Of a DNA stretch of 64,000 nt, positions 26,562 through 34,570 are shown piece by piece (within the stretch, counting starts at the first letter, position 1; every line of letters begins with the position of its first letter). Origin of the DNA: Crossiella sp. CA-258035. Lineage in GTDB: Bacteria > Actinomycetota > Actinomycetes > Mycobacteriales > Pseudonocardiaceae. The notes under the pieces are model-generated. The model made no database searches. It was not told the origin of the DNA and was given only the letters and a program-made list of their open reading frames with translations. The stretch is taken from contig NZ_CP116413.1 of NCBI RefSeq assembly GCF_030064675.1, forward strand, positions 3,256,001 through 3,320,000, in the 5' to 3' direction. The position numbers and the translations under genes are program-made.

Positions 26562-27550
26562 GCCGGGCTCCCGCTGAGCAGCATCGGTTTGATGTCCATC
26601 GGCGCCTCTAGCAGTCCGTAGGTGCGCATGAGGTCGGCCACCCGCTGCAACCGAGTGGCCTCCATGCTGATCGGGTAGACCCCGAAGTGCACCAGGGCCG
26701 CGGTCTCCGGGTCGGTCTGGGCGTAACCGGGCAGCAGTGCCTCCACAGTGGACTTGCGCGCGGCGTCCTGCTGACCGCGGATCAGCGCCCGCCGGAAGGC
26801 CTCCACCGCGCGCGGGTGCGCCTTGGCGTAGGCCCCGGTGGTGGCGTACCCGGCGATCGGGATGTCCGCGGTGGGCCCGCTGGCCGCGTCCAGCACCGGC
26901 ACCGCGCCCAGGGTGCGCTCGGCCTTGCTGATGAAGGGTTCCACCATGAACGCGGCGTCCACCTTCTTGCTCTGCAACGCCGCCTGCATGTCCGGGAACG
27001 GCATCTCCATGAAGGTCACCGTCTTGGGGTCCACGTTGTTGGCCTCCAGGGTGGCCCGCGCGGTCAGCTCCAGGATGTTCTTGAAGGTGTTGATGGCGAT
27101 CTTCTTGCCCGCCAGGTCCTTCGGGCTCTTGATCGGCGAGTCCGGCCCGGTGAGCATCAGGAACATGTTGGCCCGCGCCTGGTAGCCGTCGGCGGCCAGC
27201 TTGATGCCGCCGGCGTTCTTGGCCGCGCCCTTGGCTTCGGTGGCGAAGAAGGACACCCAGTTGCCGAAGGTGAAGTCCAGCTCGTCCTTGAGCAGCCCCT
27301 GGATCCCGGCCGCGCCGCCCTGGATGGTGGTCAGCTCCACGGTCAGGCCCTCGGCCGCGAAGTAGCCCTTGGCCAGCGCAATGTGCACCGGGGCCACGTC
27401 CACCACGGGCATGATGCCGAGCCGGATCCGCTGCTCCTGCGCCGGAGCCCCGGAACCACCGGATCCGCCTAGCACGCCACAACCGGCGGTGGCGAGCAGG
27501 AAAGCCAGCAGCACTAGGAATGTTCTCGGTCTGCGGGGTAGCGGGGTCAT
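26558..27550 (-). CDS. Second ABC-type substrate-binding lipoprotein (SsuA/NMT1-like)
   Basis: 330 residues from the ATG at 27550. The signal peptide ends with a lipobox at LATAGCG, giving an acylated cysteine. The mature protein starts with IRLGIMPVVDVAPVHIALAKGYFAAEGL, the opening of SsuA/TauA/NMT1 substrate-binding proteins. It also has AFMVEPFI, the typical hinge region. Its overall pattern closely parallels the binding protein at 31143-32120 (FPDMQAAL against FPDMPAAL; NTFKNILE against NTLKNIGD), so the two are paralogues. It sits between pobA and the kinase, not next to the permeases. It may therefore deliver the ligand signal to the kinase instead of, or as well as, serving the importer. 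Confidence 0.9.
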   Translation of the reverse strand: MTPLPRRPRTFLVLLAFLLATAGCGVLGGSGGSGAPAQEQRIRLGIMPVVDVAPVHIALAKGYFAAEGLTVELTTIQGGAAGIQGLLKDELDFTFGNWVSFFATEAKGAAKNAGGIKLAADGYQARANMFLMLTGPDSPIKSPKDLAGKKIAINTFKNILELTARATLEANNVDPKTVTFMEMPFPDMQAALQSKKVDAAFMVEPFISKAERTLGAVPVLDAASGPTADIPIAGYATTGAYAKAHPRAVEAFRRALIRGQQDAARKSTVEALLPGYAQTDPETAALVHFGVYPISMEATRLQRVADLMRTYGLLEAPMDIKPMLLSGSPA

Positions 27551-27561
27551 CTCGGGTTTTC

Positions 27562-28740
27562 CTAACTCGGCACGGCGACTGTGCGGGCGAAGGGCGGTCC
27601 GACGTAGTCCTCGGCGAGACTGGTCGCCGCGGCGGTGGAGCTGACGGTGTGGTGCAGCTGGGAGAGCTGGAGGTAGCGCTGGAACCGGTCGCCGTCCGGC
27701 GGTCGGTGCAGCATGTCGGTCATCAGCGAGGAGAACCGCTGGGCGCGCCACACCCGCCGCAGGGCGGTGTCCGAATAGGACTCGGCCGGCCGCTCGTCGT
27801 CGTCCACCAGCAGCGCGGTGAGCGCGTCGGCCAGCAGCGCGACGTCGGCGATGGCCAGGTTGAGCCCCTTGGCCCCGGTGGGCGGCACGATGTGCGCGGC
27901 GTCCCCGGCCAGGAACAGGCGCCCGTGCCGCATCGGTTCGGCGACGAAGGCCCGCAGGTCGGTGTGGATGGTTTCCAGCACCTCACCCGGCCGGATCTCC
28001 TCGCCGAGCCGCGCGCTCAGCTCGCTCCACACCCGCTCCAGCGGCCAGTCCGCCGCGGTGTCCTCTGTGGACACCTGGAGGTAGAGCCTGCTGATCTCCG
28101 GGCTGCGCATGCTGGCCAGCGCGAAACCGCGGTCGTGCGCGGCGTAGACCACCTCGGCGCGGGTGGGCGGGGTGCGGGCCAGGATGCCCAGCCAGGCGAA
28201 GGGGTAGCGGTGTTCCAGCGCGGTCAGCGTGGGCGCGGCGGGACGGGTGACGCCGTGGAAGCCGTCGCAGCCTGCGATGACCTCGCAGTCGAGCACCTGC
28301 GGCCGGCCGTGCCGGTCGGTGTAGTGGATCCACGGCGAGTCGGTTCTCAGCTCGTGCACGCTGACCTCGCTCACCTCGAACCGCAGGTCCCCGCCGTCCC
28401 GCAGCCGGGCCGCGATCAGGTCCTTGACCAACTCCTGCTGCCCGTAGACGGTGACCGCCTTGCCGACCAGGTCGGCGAAGTCGATCCGGTGCTCCACCCC
28501 GTCGAAGCGCAGCAGGATGCCGTGGTGGGTCAGGCACTCCCGGTCCAGCCGCTCGGCCAGACCGGCCTCCCGCAACAGTTCCACGGTCGGCGCCTCCAGC
28601 ACTCCGGCGCGGACCCGTTTCTCGACGTAGTCACGGCTGCGGGTCTCCAGGACCACCGAGTCGATCCCGTTGCGGTGCAGCAGGTGGGACAGGAGCAGAC
28701 CGGCCGGTCCGGCGCCGACGATGCCAACCCTGGTGCGCAC
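27562..28740 (-). CDS. pobA: 4-hydroxybenzoate 3-monooxygenase
   Basis: 392 residues, the family length. GTG at 28740 is preceded by AGGGA; an ATG at 28764 overlapping the ATPase stop (ATGA) is the alternative. Motifs: GAGPAG at residues 8-13, ETRSRDYVEKRVRAGVLE, VTVYGQQELVKDL, the DG motif IAGCDGFHG, and GDAAHIVPPTGAKGLNLA. These match characterised PobA proteins closely throughout. It hydroxylates 4-hydroxybenzoate to protocatechuate with FAD, NAD(P)H and O2, feeding the beta-ketoadipate pathway. The pca genes at 36-39 kb complete the lower part. Protocatechuate dioxygenase genes are not in this window. It lies inside an import operon, suggesting uptake of 4-hydroxybenzoate or a precursor. 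Confidence 0.92.
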   Translation of the reverse strand: MRTRVGIVGAGPAGLLLSHLLHRNGIDSVVLETRSRDYVEKRVRAGVLEAPTVELLREAGLAERLDRECLTHHGILLRFDGVEHRIDFADLVGKAVTVYGQQELVKDLIAARLRDGGDLRFEVSEVSVHELRTDSPWIHYTDRHGRPQVLDCEVIAGCDGFHGVTRPAAPTLTALEHRYPFAWLGILARTPPTRAEVVYAAHDRGFALASMRSPEISRLYLQVSTEDTAADWPLERVWSELSARLGEEIRPGEVLETIHTDLRAFVAEPMRHGRLFLAGDAAHIVPPTGAKGLNLAIADVALLADALTALLVDDDERPAESYSDTALRRVWRAQRFSSLMTDMLHRPPDGDRFQRYLQLSQLHHTVSSTAAATSLAEDYVGPPFARTVAVPS

Positions 28741-28760
28741 GAGCGGTTCCCTCCTGTTCC

Positions 28761-29570
28761 TCATCGGGTGGCGGACGCTTTGGCCTTCTGGATCTGCTCG
28801 TACACTTCTGTTCGCAACTCCACGAAGCGGGCCAGCGCGCGGGTGTGCAGCTGGTCCCGTTCCGCCGGCAGGTCGACGTGGATCTCCTGCTGCACCACCG
28901 TGGGCGCGCTGGAGAGCACGATCACCCGCTCGCCGAGGTAGACCGCCTCGTCGATGTCGTGGGTGACGAACAGGATGGTCACGCCCAGGTCCCGCCACAC
29001 CCTGCGGATCAGGTCCTCCAGGTCGGCCCTGGTCTGGGCGTCCACCGCGGCGAAGGGCTCGTCCATCAGCAGCACCCTGGGCTGGTAGGCCACCGCACGG
29101 GCGATGGCCACCCGCTGCTGCATGCCACCGGAGAGCTGCCACGGGTAGGCGTCGTGGTCACCGGCCAGGTCCACCGCGGACAGCGCCAGCCTGCCGAGTC
29201 GTTCCCGCTCGGCCTTGGGCATCTTCTTCTGCCGCAACGGAAGCTGCACGTTCTCCCACACGGTGAGCCAGGGGAACAGGCTGCGCCCGTACTCCTGGAA
29301 CACCATCGCCAGCTCCACCGGCGGCCCGGTCACCGGCTTCCCGTTCACCGCGACGGATCCGGCGGTCGGTGGCAGCAGGCCGGACAGGCATTTGAGCAGG
29401 GTTGTCTTGCCGCAGCCGGACGGGCCGACCAGGCAGACCAGCTCGCCGGGCGCGACCTCGAAGCTGACCTCACGGACCGCCTCCACCGTCCGGTTCTCCC
29501 CGGGGTAGACCTTGTGCAGCTCGTGCACCGTGAGCATGCCTTGCCTCGCCTCCGTGACGTCTCGGCTCAT
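28761..29570 (-). CDS. ABC transporter ATP-binding protein (SsuB/TauB-like)
   Basis: 269 residues; the ATG overlaps the preceding permease stop (ATGA). Walker A is GPSGCGKTTLLK, the Q loop is VFQEYGRSLFPW, the signature is LSGGMQQRVAIARA, Walker B is RVLLMDEPFAAVD, and the switch histidine is in TILFVTHDIDEAVYL. These are standard for the nitrate/sulfonate/taurine importer class (NitT/TauT). It powers the two permeases encoded immediately upstream. Translationally coupled within the operon. Confidence 0.95.
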   Translation of the reverse strand: MSRDVTEARQGMLTVHELHKVYPGENRTVEAVREVSFEVAPGELVCLVGPSGCGKTTLLKCLSGLLPPTAGSVAVNGKPVTGPPVELAMVFQEYGRSLFPWLTVWENVQLPLRQKKMPKAERERLGRLALSAVDLAGDHDAYPWQLSGGMQQRVAIARAVAYQPRVLLMDEPFAAVDAQTRADLEDLIRRVWRDLGVTILFVTHDIDEAVYLGERVIVLSSAPTVVQQEIHVDLPAERDQLHTRALARFVELRTEVYEQIQKAKASATR

Positions 29571-30349
29571 CCGTCGTCCCGCTGGGCGCGACGCAGACCG
29601 AGGTACCAGGACAGCGCGCGGCGTTCGGCCACGCGGAACAGCAGGGACAGCGCGACGCCGAGCAGTCCGAGCAGGATGATGCCGCTCCACATCTCCGGTA
29701 TCGCGAAACCGCGCTGGAAGGAGATGATCGTGAAGCCCAAACCGTTGGTGGCGGCGAACATCTCGCTCACCACCATCAGGATCACCGCGATGGACATGGC
29801 CTGCCGCAACCCGGTGAAGATGCGCGGGCTGGCCGAGCGCAGCACCAGGTGCCACAACACGGTCCGGCCGGGCAGCCGGTAGAGCCGGGCGGTGTCCCGC
29901 AGCACCTCGTCGATGCCGCGCACGCCCTCCACGGTGTTGAGCAGGACCGGCCACACCGCGCCCGCGGCGATGACGGTGATCTTCATCGTGTCCTCGATGC
30001 CCGCGAACAGCATCAGGATCGGCACCAGCACCGGTGGCGGGATGGCGCGGAAGAACTCCAGCACCGGTTCGGTGGCCAGCCGCACCGTCCTGGACAGTCC
30101 GATGAGGACACCCAGGCCGATCCCGGCCAGCGCGGCCAGGGTGAATCCGGCGGCGAGGCGACCGAGGCTGGGCAGCACGTCGTTGAGCAGCCGCTCGGAG
30201 AACCACACCTCGCCGAAGGTGGCCAGAATCGTGGAAAGTGGTGGGAGGTAGATGTTCTGGCTGCCCTCGGAGGTCAGCCACCACAGGCCGAAGAGGACTC
30301 CCGGCAGCCCCGCCGCGCAGGCGAGGCGTCGGAGCAGTCTGGCGGTCAC
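29567..30349 (-). CDS. ABC transporter permease, NitT/TauT type (second subunit)
   Basis: 260 residues from a GTG overlapping the previous stop by 4 bp. Six or so membrane helices, including GLPGVLFGLWWL, FTLAALAGIGLGVLIGLS and SGIILLGLLGVALSLLF. The ATPase-contact loop EAA-like motif appears around RDTARLYRLPGRTVLWHLVLRSASP. Pairs with the permease at 30346-31146 to form a heterodimeric channel. Proteins of this class move sulfonates, nitrate, thiamine precursors or aromatic acids; the neighbouring pobA suggests an aromatic acid here. Confidence 0.93.
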   Translation of the reverse strand: MTARLLRRLACAAGLPGVLFGLWWLTSEGSQNIYLPPLSTILATFGEVWFSERLLNDVLPSLGRLAAGFTLAALAGIGLGVLIGLSRTVRLATEPVLEFFRAIPPPVLVPILMLFAGIEDTMKITVIAAGAVWPVLLNTVEGVRGIDEVLRDTARLYRLPGRTVLWHLVLRSASPRIFTGLRQAMSIAVILMVVSEMFAATNGLGFTIISFQRGFAIPEMWSGIILLGLLGVALSLLFRVAERRALSWYLGLRRAQRDDG

Positions 30350-31146
30350 CGGACCGAGTCACCTCGCACGGCCGGATGCCAGGCCAGCACACGCCGTTCC
30401 ACCGCCCGGAAGACCAGGTTGAGCAGCATGCCGACCAGACCGGTCACCAGCACCAGCGCGTACAGCGTGGCGACGGCGCCGCTGGACTGGGCCAGCGCGA
30501 TCTGCCTGCCCAGTCCGGGAGAACCGATGACGAGCTCACCGGTGACCGCGAGCACCAGCGCGACACTCGCGCCCAGCCGCACCCCGGTGAGCACGTAGGG
30601 CAGGGCACTGGGCCACACCACGTGCCGCACCCTGGCCAGCGCGCCCAGCCGGAACACCGTCGCGGTGTCGCGGGCCACCGGGTCCACATCGCGCACCCCG
30701 GCGATCACCTGCACCAGCACCTGCCAGAACGCCGCGTACACCACCAGCAACAAGGTGGAGCGCAGGTCGGTGCCGAACAGCAGCACCGCCAGCGGCACCA
30801 GCGCGACCGAGGGGATCGGCCGGAGGAACTCGACGGTGGAGGCGGTGGCCTGCCGCACCACCGGCAGCAGCCCGATCGGCACGCCGAGCAGGATGCCGCC
30901 GGCCACCGCGAGCAGCAGGCCGATGGCCCAGCCGCGCAGGGTTTCGTAGAGGGAGAACCAGAACACCGGACTGGCCGCCTCGGCGCCGAGCGCGCCGAGC
31001 ACCTCGGTCAGCGGTGGCAGGTACACAGTGGACACCAGCCCGAGACGCGGCGCCAGCTCCAGCACGACCGCCAGCCCCGCCACGCCGAGCGCGCCGAGGG
31101 TGGTGGCCGAGGTGCCGGCGCCGCGCACCGGGGAGGTGAGGATCAT
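30346..31146 (-). CDS. ABC transporter permease, NitT/TauT type (first subunit)
   Basis: 266 residues; the ATG overlaps the binding-protein stop by 4 bp. It has hydrophobic helices (LGVAGLAVVLELA, AIGLLLAVAGGILLGVPIGLL, LLLVVYAAFWQVLVQVIAG) and the EAA-like loop RDTATVFRLGALARVRHVVWPSALP. The C-terminal helix is ALVLVTGLVGMLLNLVF. The sequence is distinct enough from the second permease to form a true heterodimer. First membrane component of the operon. Confidence 0.93.
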   Translation of the reverse strand: MILTSPVRGAGTSATTLGALGVAGLAVVLELAPRLGLVSTVYLPPLTEVLGALGAEAASPVFWFSLYETLRGWAIGLLLAVAGGILLGVPIGLLPVVRQATASTVEFLRPIPSVALVPLAVLLFGTDLRSTLLLVVYAAFWQVLVQVIAGVRDVDPVARDTATVFRLGALARVRHVVWPSALPYVLTGVRLGASVALVLAVTGELVIGSPGLGRQIALAQSSGAVATLYALVLVTGLVGMLLNLVFRAVERRVLAWHPAVRGDSVR

Positions 31147-32120
31147 GGCAGCAGGGCGGTCAGGTCGGGCTTCCCGGAGACGAGGCCGTCCTGCGGGGCG
31201 AGCTCGGCCAGCGTGGCCACCGACTCGCGGTTCACCTCGGCTGGCCAGTCGGGCAGGGTCAGGCTGGCCACCTGCTCTTTGGTGATCTTGGTGTAGCCGG
31301 TGATGGCCTGCCGCGCCTCGTCCGGGTGAGCCTGGGCGTAGGTCGCCGACTCGTTGGCCGCCTCGGTGAACTTGCGCACCAGGTCCGGTTGCTCGGCCCG
31401 GAGCTTGGCCGAGGTGAAGTAGGCCGCCACGGAGAGCTTGGGCGCGGTGTCCACGAAGTTCCAGGCCACCACCCTGGCGCCCTGGTTCTTGGCCATGGTG
31501 AGGAAGGGTTCCACCACCCAGGCCGCGTCCACGTTGCCCTTGGCCAGCGCCGCGGGCATGTCCGGGAACGCCAGCTCGGTGAACTTCACCGCCGCCGCGT
31601 CACCCCCGGCCTTGCGCACCGAGGCGCGCACCGTGGTGTCGCCGATGTTCTTCAGGGTGTTCACCGCGACACTGCGGCCTGCCAGGTCCTTCGCGCTCTG
31701 CACCGGGGAGTCGCCGCGCACCACCACCGCGCCGAAGTCGGCGCCGGACTTGCCGGTGGAGGAGGTGCCGTTGGCCACCACCTTCACGTCCAGGCCCTTG
31801 TCCCTGGCCACCAGCAGCGAGGTCATGTTGCTGAAGCCGAAGGTGAGCTGACCGCTCATCACCCCTGGCAGGATGGCCGCGCCGCCCTGGCCGGTCTCCA
31901 AACGCAGGTCGATCCCCCGTTTGGCGAAGAAACCCTTTTCTTTGCCTAGGTAGATGGGTGCCACGTCGATGACCGGCACGACCCCCAGACTGACCGGAGT
32001 GGTCGCGCCGCTGGTGCCGGAACCGTCGCCACCACCGGCGACAGGGGAGGCGCAGCCGCTGAGAGCCAGTGCGCCGGATAGTGCGAAAGCAGTGGTACGC
32101 AGGGAAAACCTGGTGGTCAC
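31143..32120 (-). CDS. ABC transporter substrate-binding lipoprotein (SsuA/NMT1-like)
   Basis: 325 residues from a GTG at 32120. The signal peptide (SLRTTAFALSGALALSGC) ends in a lipobox LSGC, so it is membrane-tethered. The mature part has VSLGVVPVIDVAPIYLGKEKGFFAKRGIDL, then GQLTFGFSN and WVVEPFL, typical of NitT/TauT binding proteins. First gene of the eight-gene minus-strand operon. It shares motif after motif with the second binding protein at 26558-27550. The promoter region is shared with the divergent LysR gene and holds a 14-bp direct repeat. Confidence 0.93.
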   Translation of the reverse strand: MTTRFSLRTTAFALSGALALSGCASPVAGGGDGSGTSGATTPVSLGVVPVIDVAPIYLGKEKGFFAKRGIDLRLETGQGGAAILPGVMSGQLTFGFSNMTSLLVARDKGLDVKVVANGTSSTGKSGADFGAVVVRGDSPVQSAKDLAGRSVAVNTLKNIGDTTVRASVRKAGGDAAAVKFTELAFPDMPAALAKGNVDAAWVVEPFLTMAKNQGARVVAWNFVDTAPKLSVAAYFTSAKLRAEQPDLVRKFTEAANESATYAQAHPDEARQAITGYTKITKEQVASLTLPDWPAEVNRESVATLAELAPQDGLVSGKPDLTALLP

Positions 32121-32281
32121 AACCTGCCGGGTCGCTGGAATGGGAATTTCGTGTGGGGTTCGCCGCCGCAGCACCCCGGCGATGCTAGGGGTTCCCGCAT
32201 TTCCGGGAAATCGTCCATCCGGGTCGGACTCAAAACACTGAATGTCCATTGTGGACTGACTCAGCACCGGGAAAATACCAG

Positions 32282-32317
32282 GTGGAATCGGTTGCACGGC
32301 AATGTGGAATCGGTTGC
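32282..32317. promoter_or_regulatory. 14-bp direct repeat, probable LysR-type operator
   Basis: GTGGAATCGGTTGC occurs at 32282-32295 and again at 32304-32317, exactly 22 bp apart, or two helical turns. It lies between the divergent transport operon (start 32120) and the LysR gene (start 32358), just 40 bp before the latter. Same-face spacing suggests binding by one regulator dimer pair. Confidence 0.55.
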
Positions 32318-32357
32318 GCGACTGGACCGCGACCGCTGGACTGGACCATGCTGATGT

Positions 32358-33281
32358 GTGCTGTTGCGTCAACTGGAGTACTTGGTCGCGCTCGCCAGGG
32401 AGCGGCACTTCGGCCGCGCCGCCGCGGCCTGCCACGTCTCGCAGCCCTCGCTGTCCTCGGCGATCCGTTCCCTGGAGAAGGAACTGGGCACGCCACTGGT
32501 GGACCGGGGCCGCAAGTTCGACGGCCTGACTGCGGAGGGTGAGCGGGTTCTGCTGTGGGCGCACCGCATCCTGGCCGAGCGGGACGCCCTCCAGGACGAG
32601 CTGGCGGAGATGCGCCAGGGGCTCACCGGCACGGTCCGGATCGGTGCCATCCCCACCGCGCTCACCGCGGTCCCGCTGCTCACAGTCCCGTTCTGCCAAC
32701 GACATCCGCACGCCAGGGTGAGCATCCGGTCACTGTCCTCTCGGGACATCGCGCACGGACTGGCCGAGTTCGAGCTGGACGCCGGACTGACCTATTTGGA
32801 CGGTGAGCCGCTGGGCCGGGTCCGGCGACTCCCCGTATACGAGGAACGCTATCTCTTGCTCGCGCCGAGCGACAGTGATCTTGCTCTTCAGGGTTCGGCG
32901 GGCTGGGCCGAGGCGGCCGCGGTGCCGCTGTGCCTGCTGTCGCCGGAGATGCGCAACCGCCGGATCCTGGACGAGCTCTTCGCCGCCGCGGGCGCCACCG
33001 TCGCGCCCGCGGTGGAGACCGACTCGGTGGCCGCGCTGTACGCGCACGTGGCCACCCGGACCTGGTACTCGGTCATCTCGCACGCCTGGCTGCACATGTT
33101 CGGCGTGCCGGCCGGGATGCGCGCGCTGCCCCTGCACGGCACCGCGCAGACCCCCCGGGGCGGCCTGGTCACCGCGGCCCGCGACCCGGAGGCGCCGATG
33201 GCCGCGGCACTGGCCGAGGTGGCCCGCGTGGTGGACGTGCGCGGCGAGCTGGACCGGGTCGCGCGCGCCCACCTGTCATAG
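32358..33281 (+). CDS. LysR-family transcriptional regulator
   Basis: 307 residues from a GTG at 32358. The helix-turn-helix is FGRAAAACHVSQPSLSSAIRSLEKELG, followed by the effector domain (TGTVRIGAIPTALTAVPLLTV). It is divergent from the ABC/pobA operon and upstream of the formate dehydrogenase gene, in the same direction. It is a candidate activator of one or both. The direct repeat at 32282-32317 is its best operator candidate. Confidence 0.92.
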   Translation: MLLRQLEYLVALARERHFGRAAAACHVSQPSLSSAIRSLEKELGTPLVDRGRKFDGLTAEGERVLLWAHRILAERDALQDELAEMRQGLTGTVRIGAIPTALTAVPLLTVPFCQRHPHARVSIRSLSSRDIAHGLAEFELDAGLTYLDGEPLGRVRRLPVYEERYLLLAPSDSDLALQGSAGWAEAAAVPLCLLSPEMRNRRILDELFAAAGATVAPAVETDSVAALYAHVATRTWYSVISHAWLHMFGVPAGMRALPLHGTAQTPRGGLVTAARDPEAPMAAALAEVARVVDVRGELDRVARAHLS

Positions 33282-33388
33282 CCCCGGCCTATCGGTCGAC
33301 AGGGACAAACGCTTTGACCTGCGCTGTTGCTGGACTGAACCCTCGATAGGGCAAGGGAAACCCACCCCCAGCGCGAGGAGGAGGCGAC

Positions 33389-34546
33389 ATGGCGAAGGTG
33401 CTGTGCGTGCTCTACAACGACCCGGTCGACGGCTACCCGACCGGCTACGCCAGGGACGGCCTGCCGCACCTGGACCGCTATCCGGACGGCCAGACCCTGC
33501 CCAGTCCCCAGGCCGTCGACTTCACCCCCGGCGCGCTGCTGGGCAGCGTCTCCGGCGAGCTCGGGCTGCGCCGGTTCCTGGAGAGCAGGGGCCACACCCT
33601 GGTGGTGACCTCGGACAAGGACGGCCCCGGCTCGGTGTTCGAGCGCGAGCTGGCCGACGCCGACGTGGTGATCTCCCAGCCGTTCTGGCCCGCCTACCTG
33701 ACCCCGGAGCGGATCGCCAAGGCTCGCAACCTCAAGCTCGCGGTCACCGCGGGCATCGGCTCGGACCACGTGGACCTGGCCGCCGCGATCGAGGCCGGGG
33801 TGACCGTCGCCGAGGTCACCTACTGCAACAGCATCAGCGTGGCCGAGCACGTGGTGATGATGATCCTTGGCCTGGTCCGCAACTACCTGCCGTCGCACCA
33901 GATCGTCCGGGACGGCGGCTGGCACATCGCGGACGCGGTGGCCCGCTCCTACGACCTGGAGGGCATGCACGTCGGCACGGTGGCAGCGGGCCGGATCGGG
34001 CTGGCGGTGCTGCGTCGGCTCAAGCCCTTCGACGTGCACCTGCACTACACCGACCGGCACCGCCTGCCCGCCGAGCTGGAGCGGGAGCTGGGCCTGACCT
34101 TCCACCCGGACGCCGCCACCATGGTCCCGCACTGCGACGTGGTCACCATCAACGCGCCGCTGCACCCGGAGACCGAGGGCCTCTTCGGTGAGCAGCTCAT
34201 CGCCACCATGCGCCGCGGCGCCTACCTGATCAACACCGCCAGGGCCAGGATCGCCGACGAGCAGGCCGTGGTCCGGGCGCTGGAGTCCGGCCACCTGGCC
34301 GGCTACGCGGGCGACGTCTGGTACCCGCAACCGGCCCCCGCCGACCACCCGTGGCGCAGCATGCCGCACCACGGCATGACCCCGCACATCTCCGGCTCCT
34401 CGCTGTCCGCGCAGACCCGCTACGCCGCGGGCACCAGGGAGATCCTGGAGAACTTCTTCGATGGTTCCCCGATCCGCGAGGAGTACCTGATCGTGGAGGG
34501 CGGCAAGCTGGCAGGCACCGGCGCGCGCTCCTACTCCACCCGCTGA
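33389..34546 (+). CDS. fdh: NAD-dependent formate dehydrogenase
   Basis: 385 residues; ATG at 33389 follows GAGGAGGAGG. The sequence tracks the Pseudomonas sp. 101 enzyme along its whole length (AKVLCVLYNDPVDGYP; ISQPFWPAYLTPERIAKA; TAGIGSDHVDLAAAIE). Nucleotide motif is VGTVAAGRIG. Catalytic residues known from that enzyme are present at matching positions: R285, Q314 and H333 (R284, Q313 and H332 when Met is not counted). It oxidises formate to CO2 and makes NADH, with no metal or molybdenum. It ends about 25 bp before the maleylacetate reductase gene, so the two probably form an operon. The role may be removing formate released by demethylation, or supplying NADH. Confidence 0.95.
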   Translation: MAKVLCVLYNDPVDGYPTGYARDGLPHLDRYPDGQTLPSPQAVDFTPGALLGSVSGELGLRRFLESRGHTLVVTSDKDGPGSVFERELADADVVISQPFWPAYLTPERIAKARNLKLAVTAGIGSDHVDLAAAIEAGVTVAEVTYCNSISVAEHVVMMILGLVRNYLPSHQIVRDGGWHIADAVARSYDLEGMHVGTVAAGRIGLAVLRRLKPFDVHLHYTDRHRLPAELERELGLTFHPDAATMVPHCDVVTINAPLHPETEGLFGEQLIATMRRGAYLINTARARIADEQAVVRALESGHLAGYAGDVWYPQPAPADHPWRSMPHHGMTPHISGSSLSAQTRYAAGTREILENFFDGSPIREEYLIVEGGKLAGTGARSYSTR

Positions 34547-34570
34547 TCACCCCTCGGGCACGATGCGCCC

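Noticed and set aside
27562-28740. pobA-like gene as a UbiH or PHBH-unrelated monooxygenase
   Set aside because: The IAGCDGFHG and GDAAHIVPPTGAKGLNLA blocks and the full-length similarity to known PobA sequences are too specific.
33288-33350. CCTATCG/CGATAGG inverted repeat and TTGACC before formate dehydrogenase as a promoter
   Set aside because: The 7-bp arms are 49 bp apart and no -10 box lies at the right distance from TTGACC, so I do not list it as a feature.
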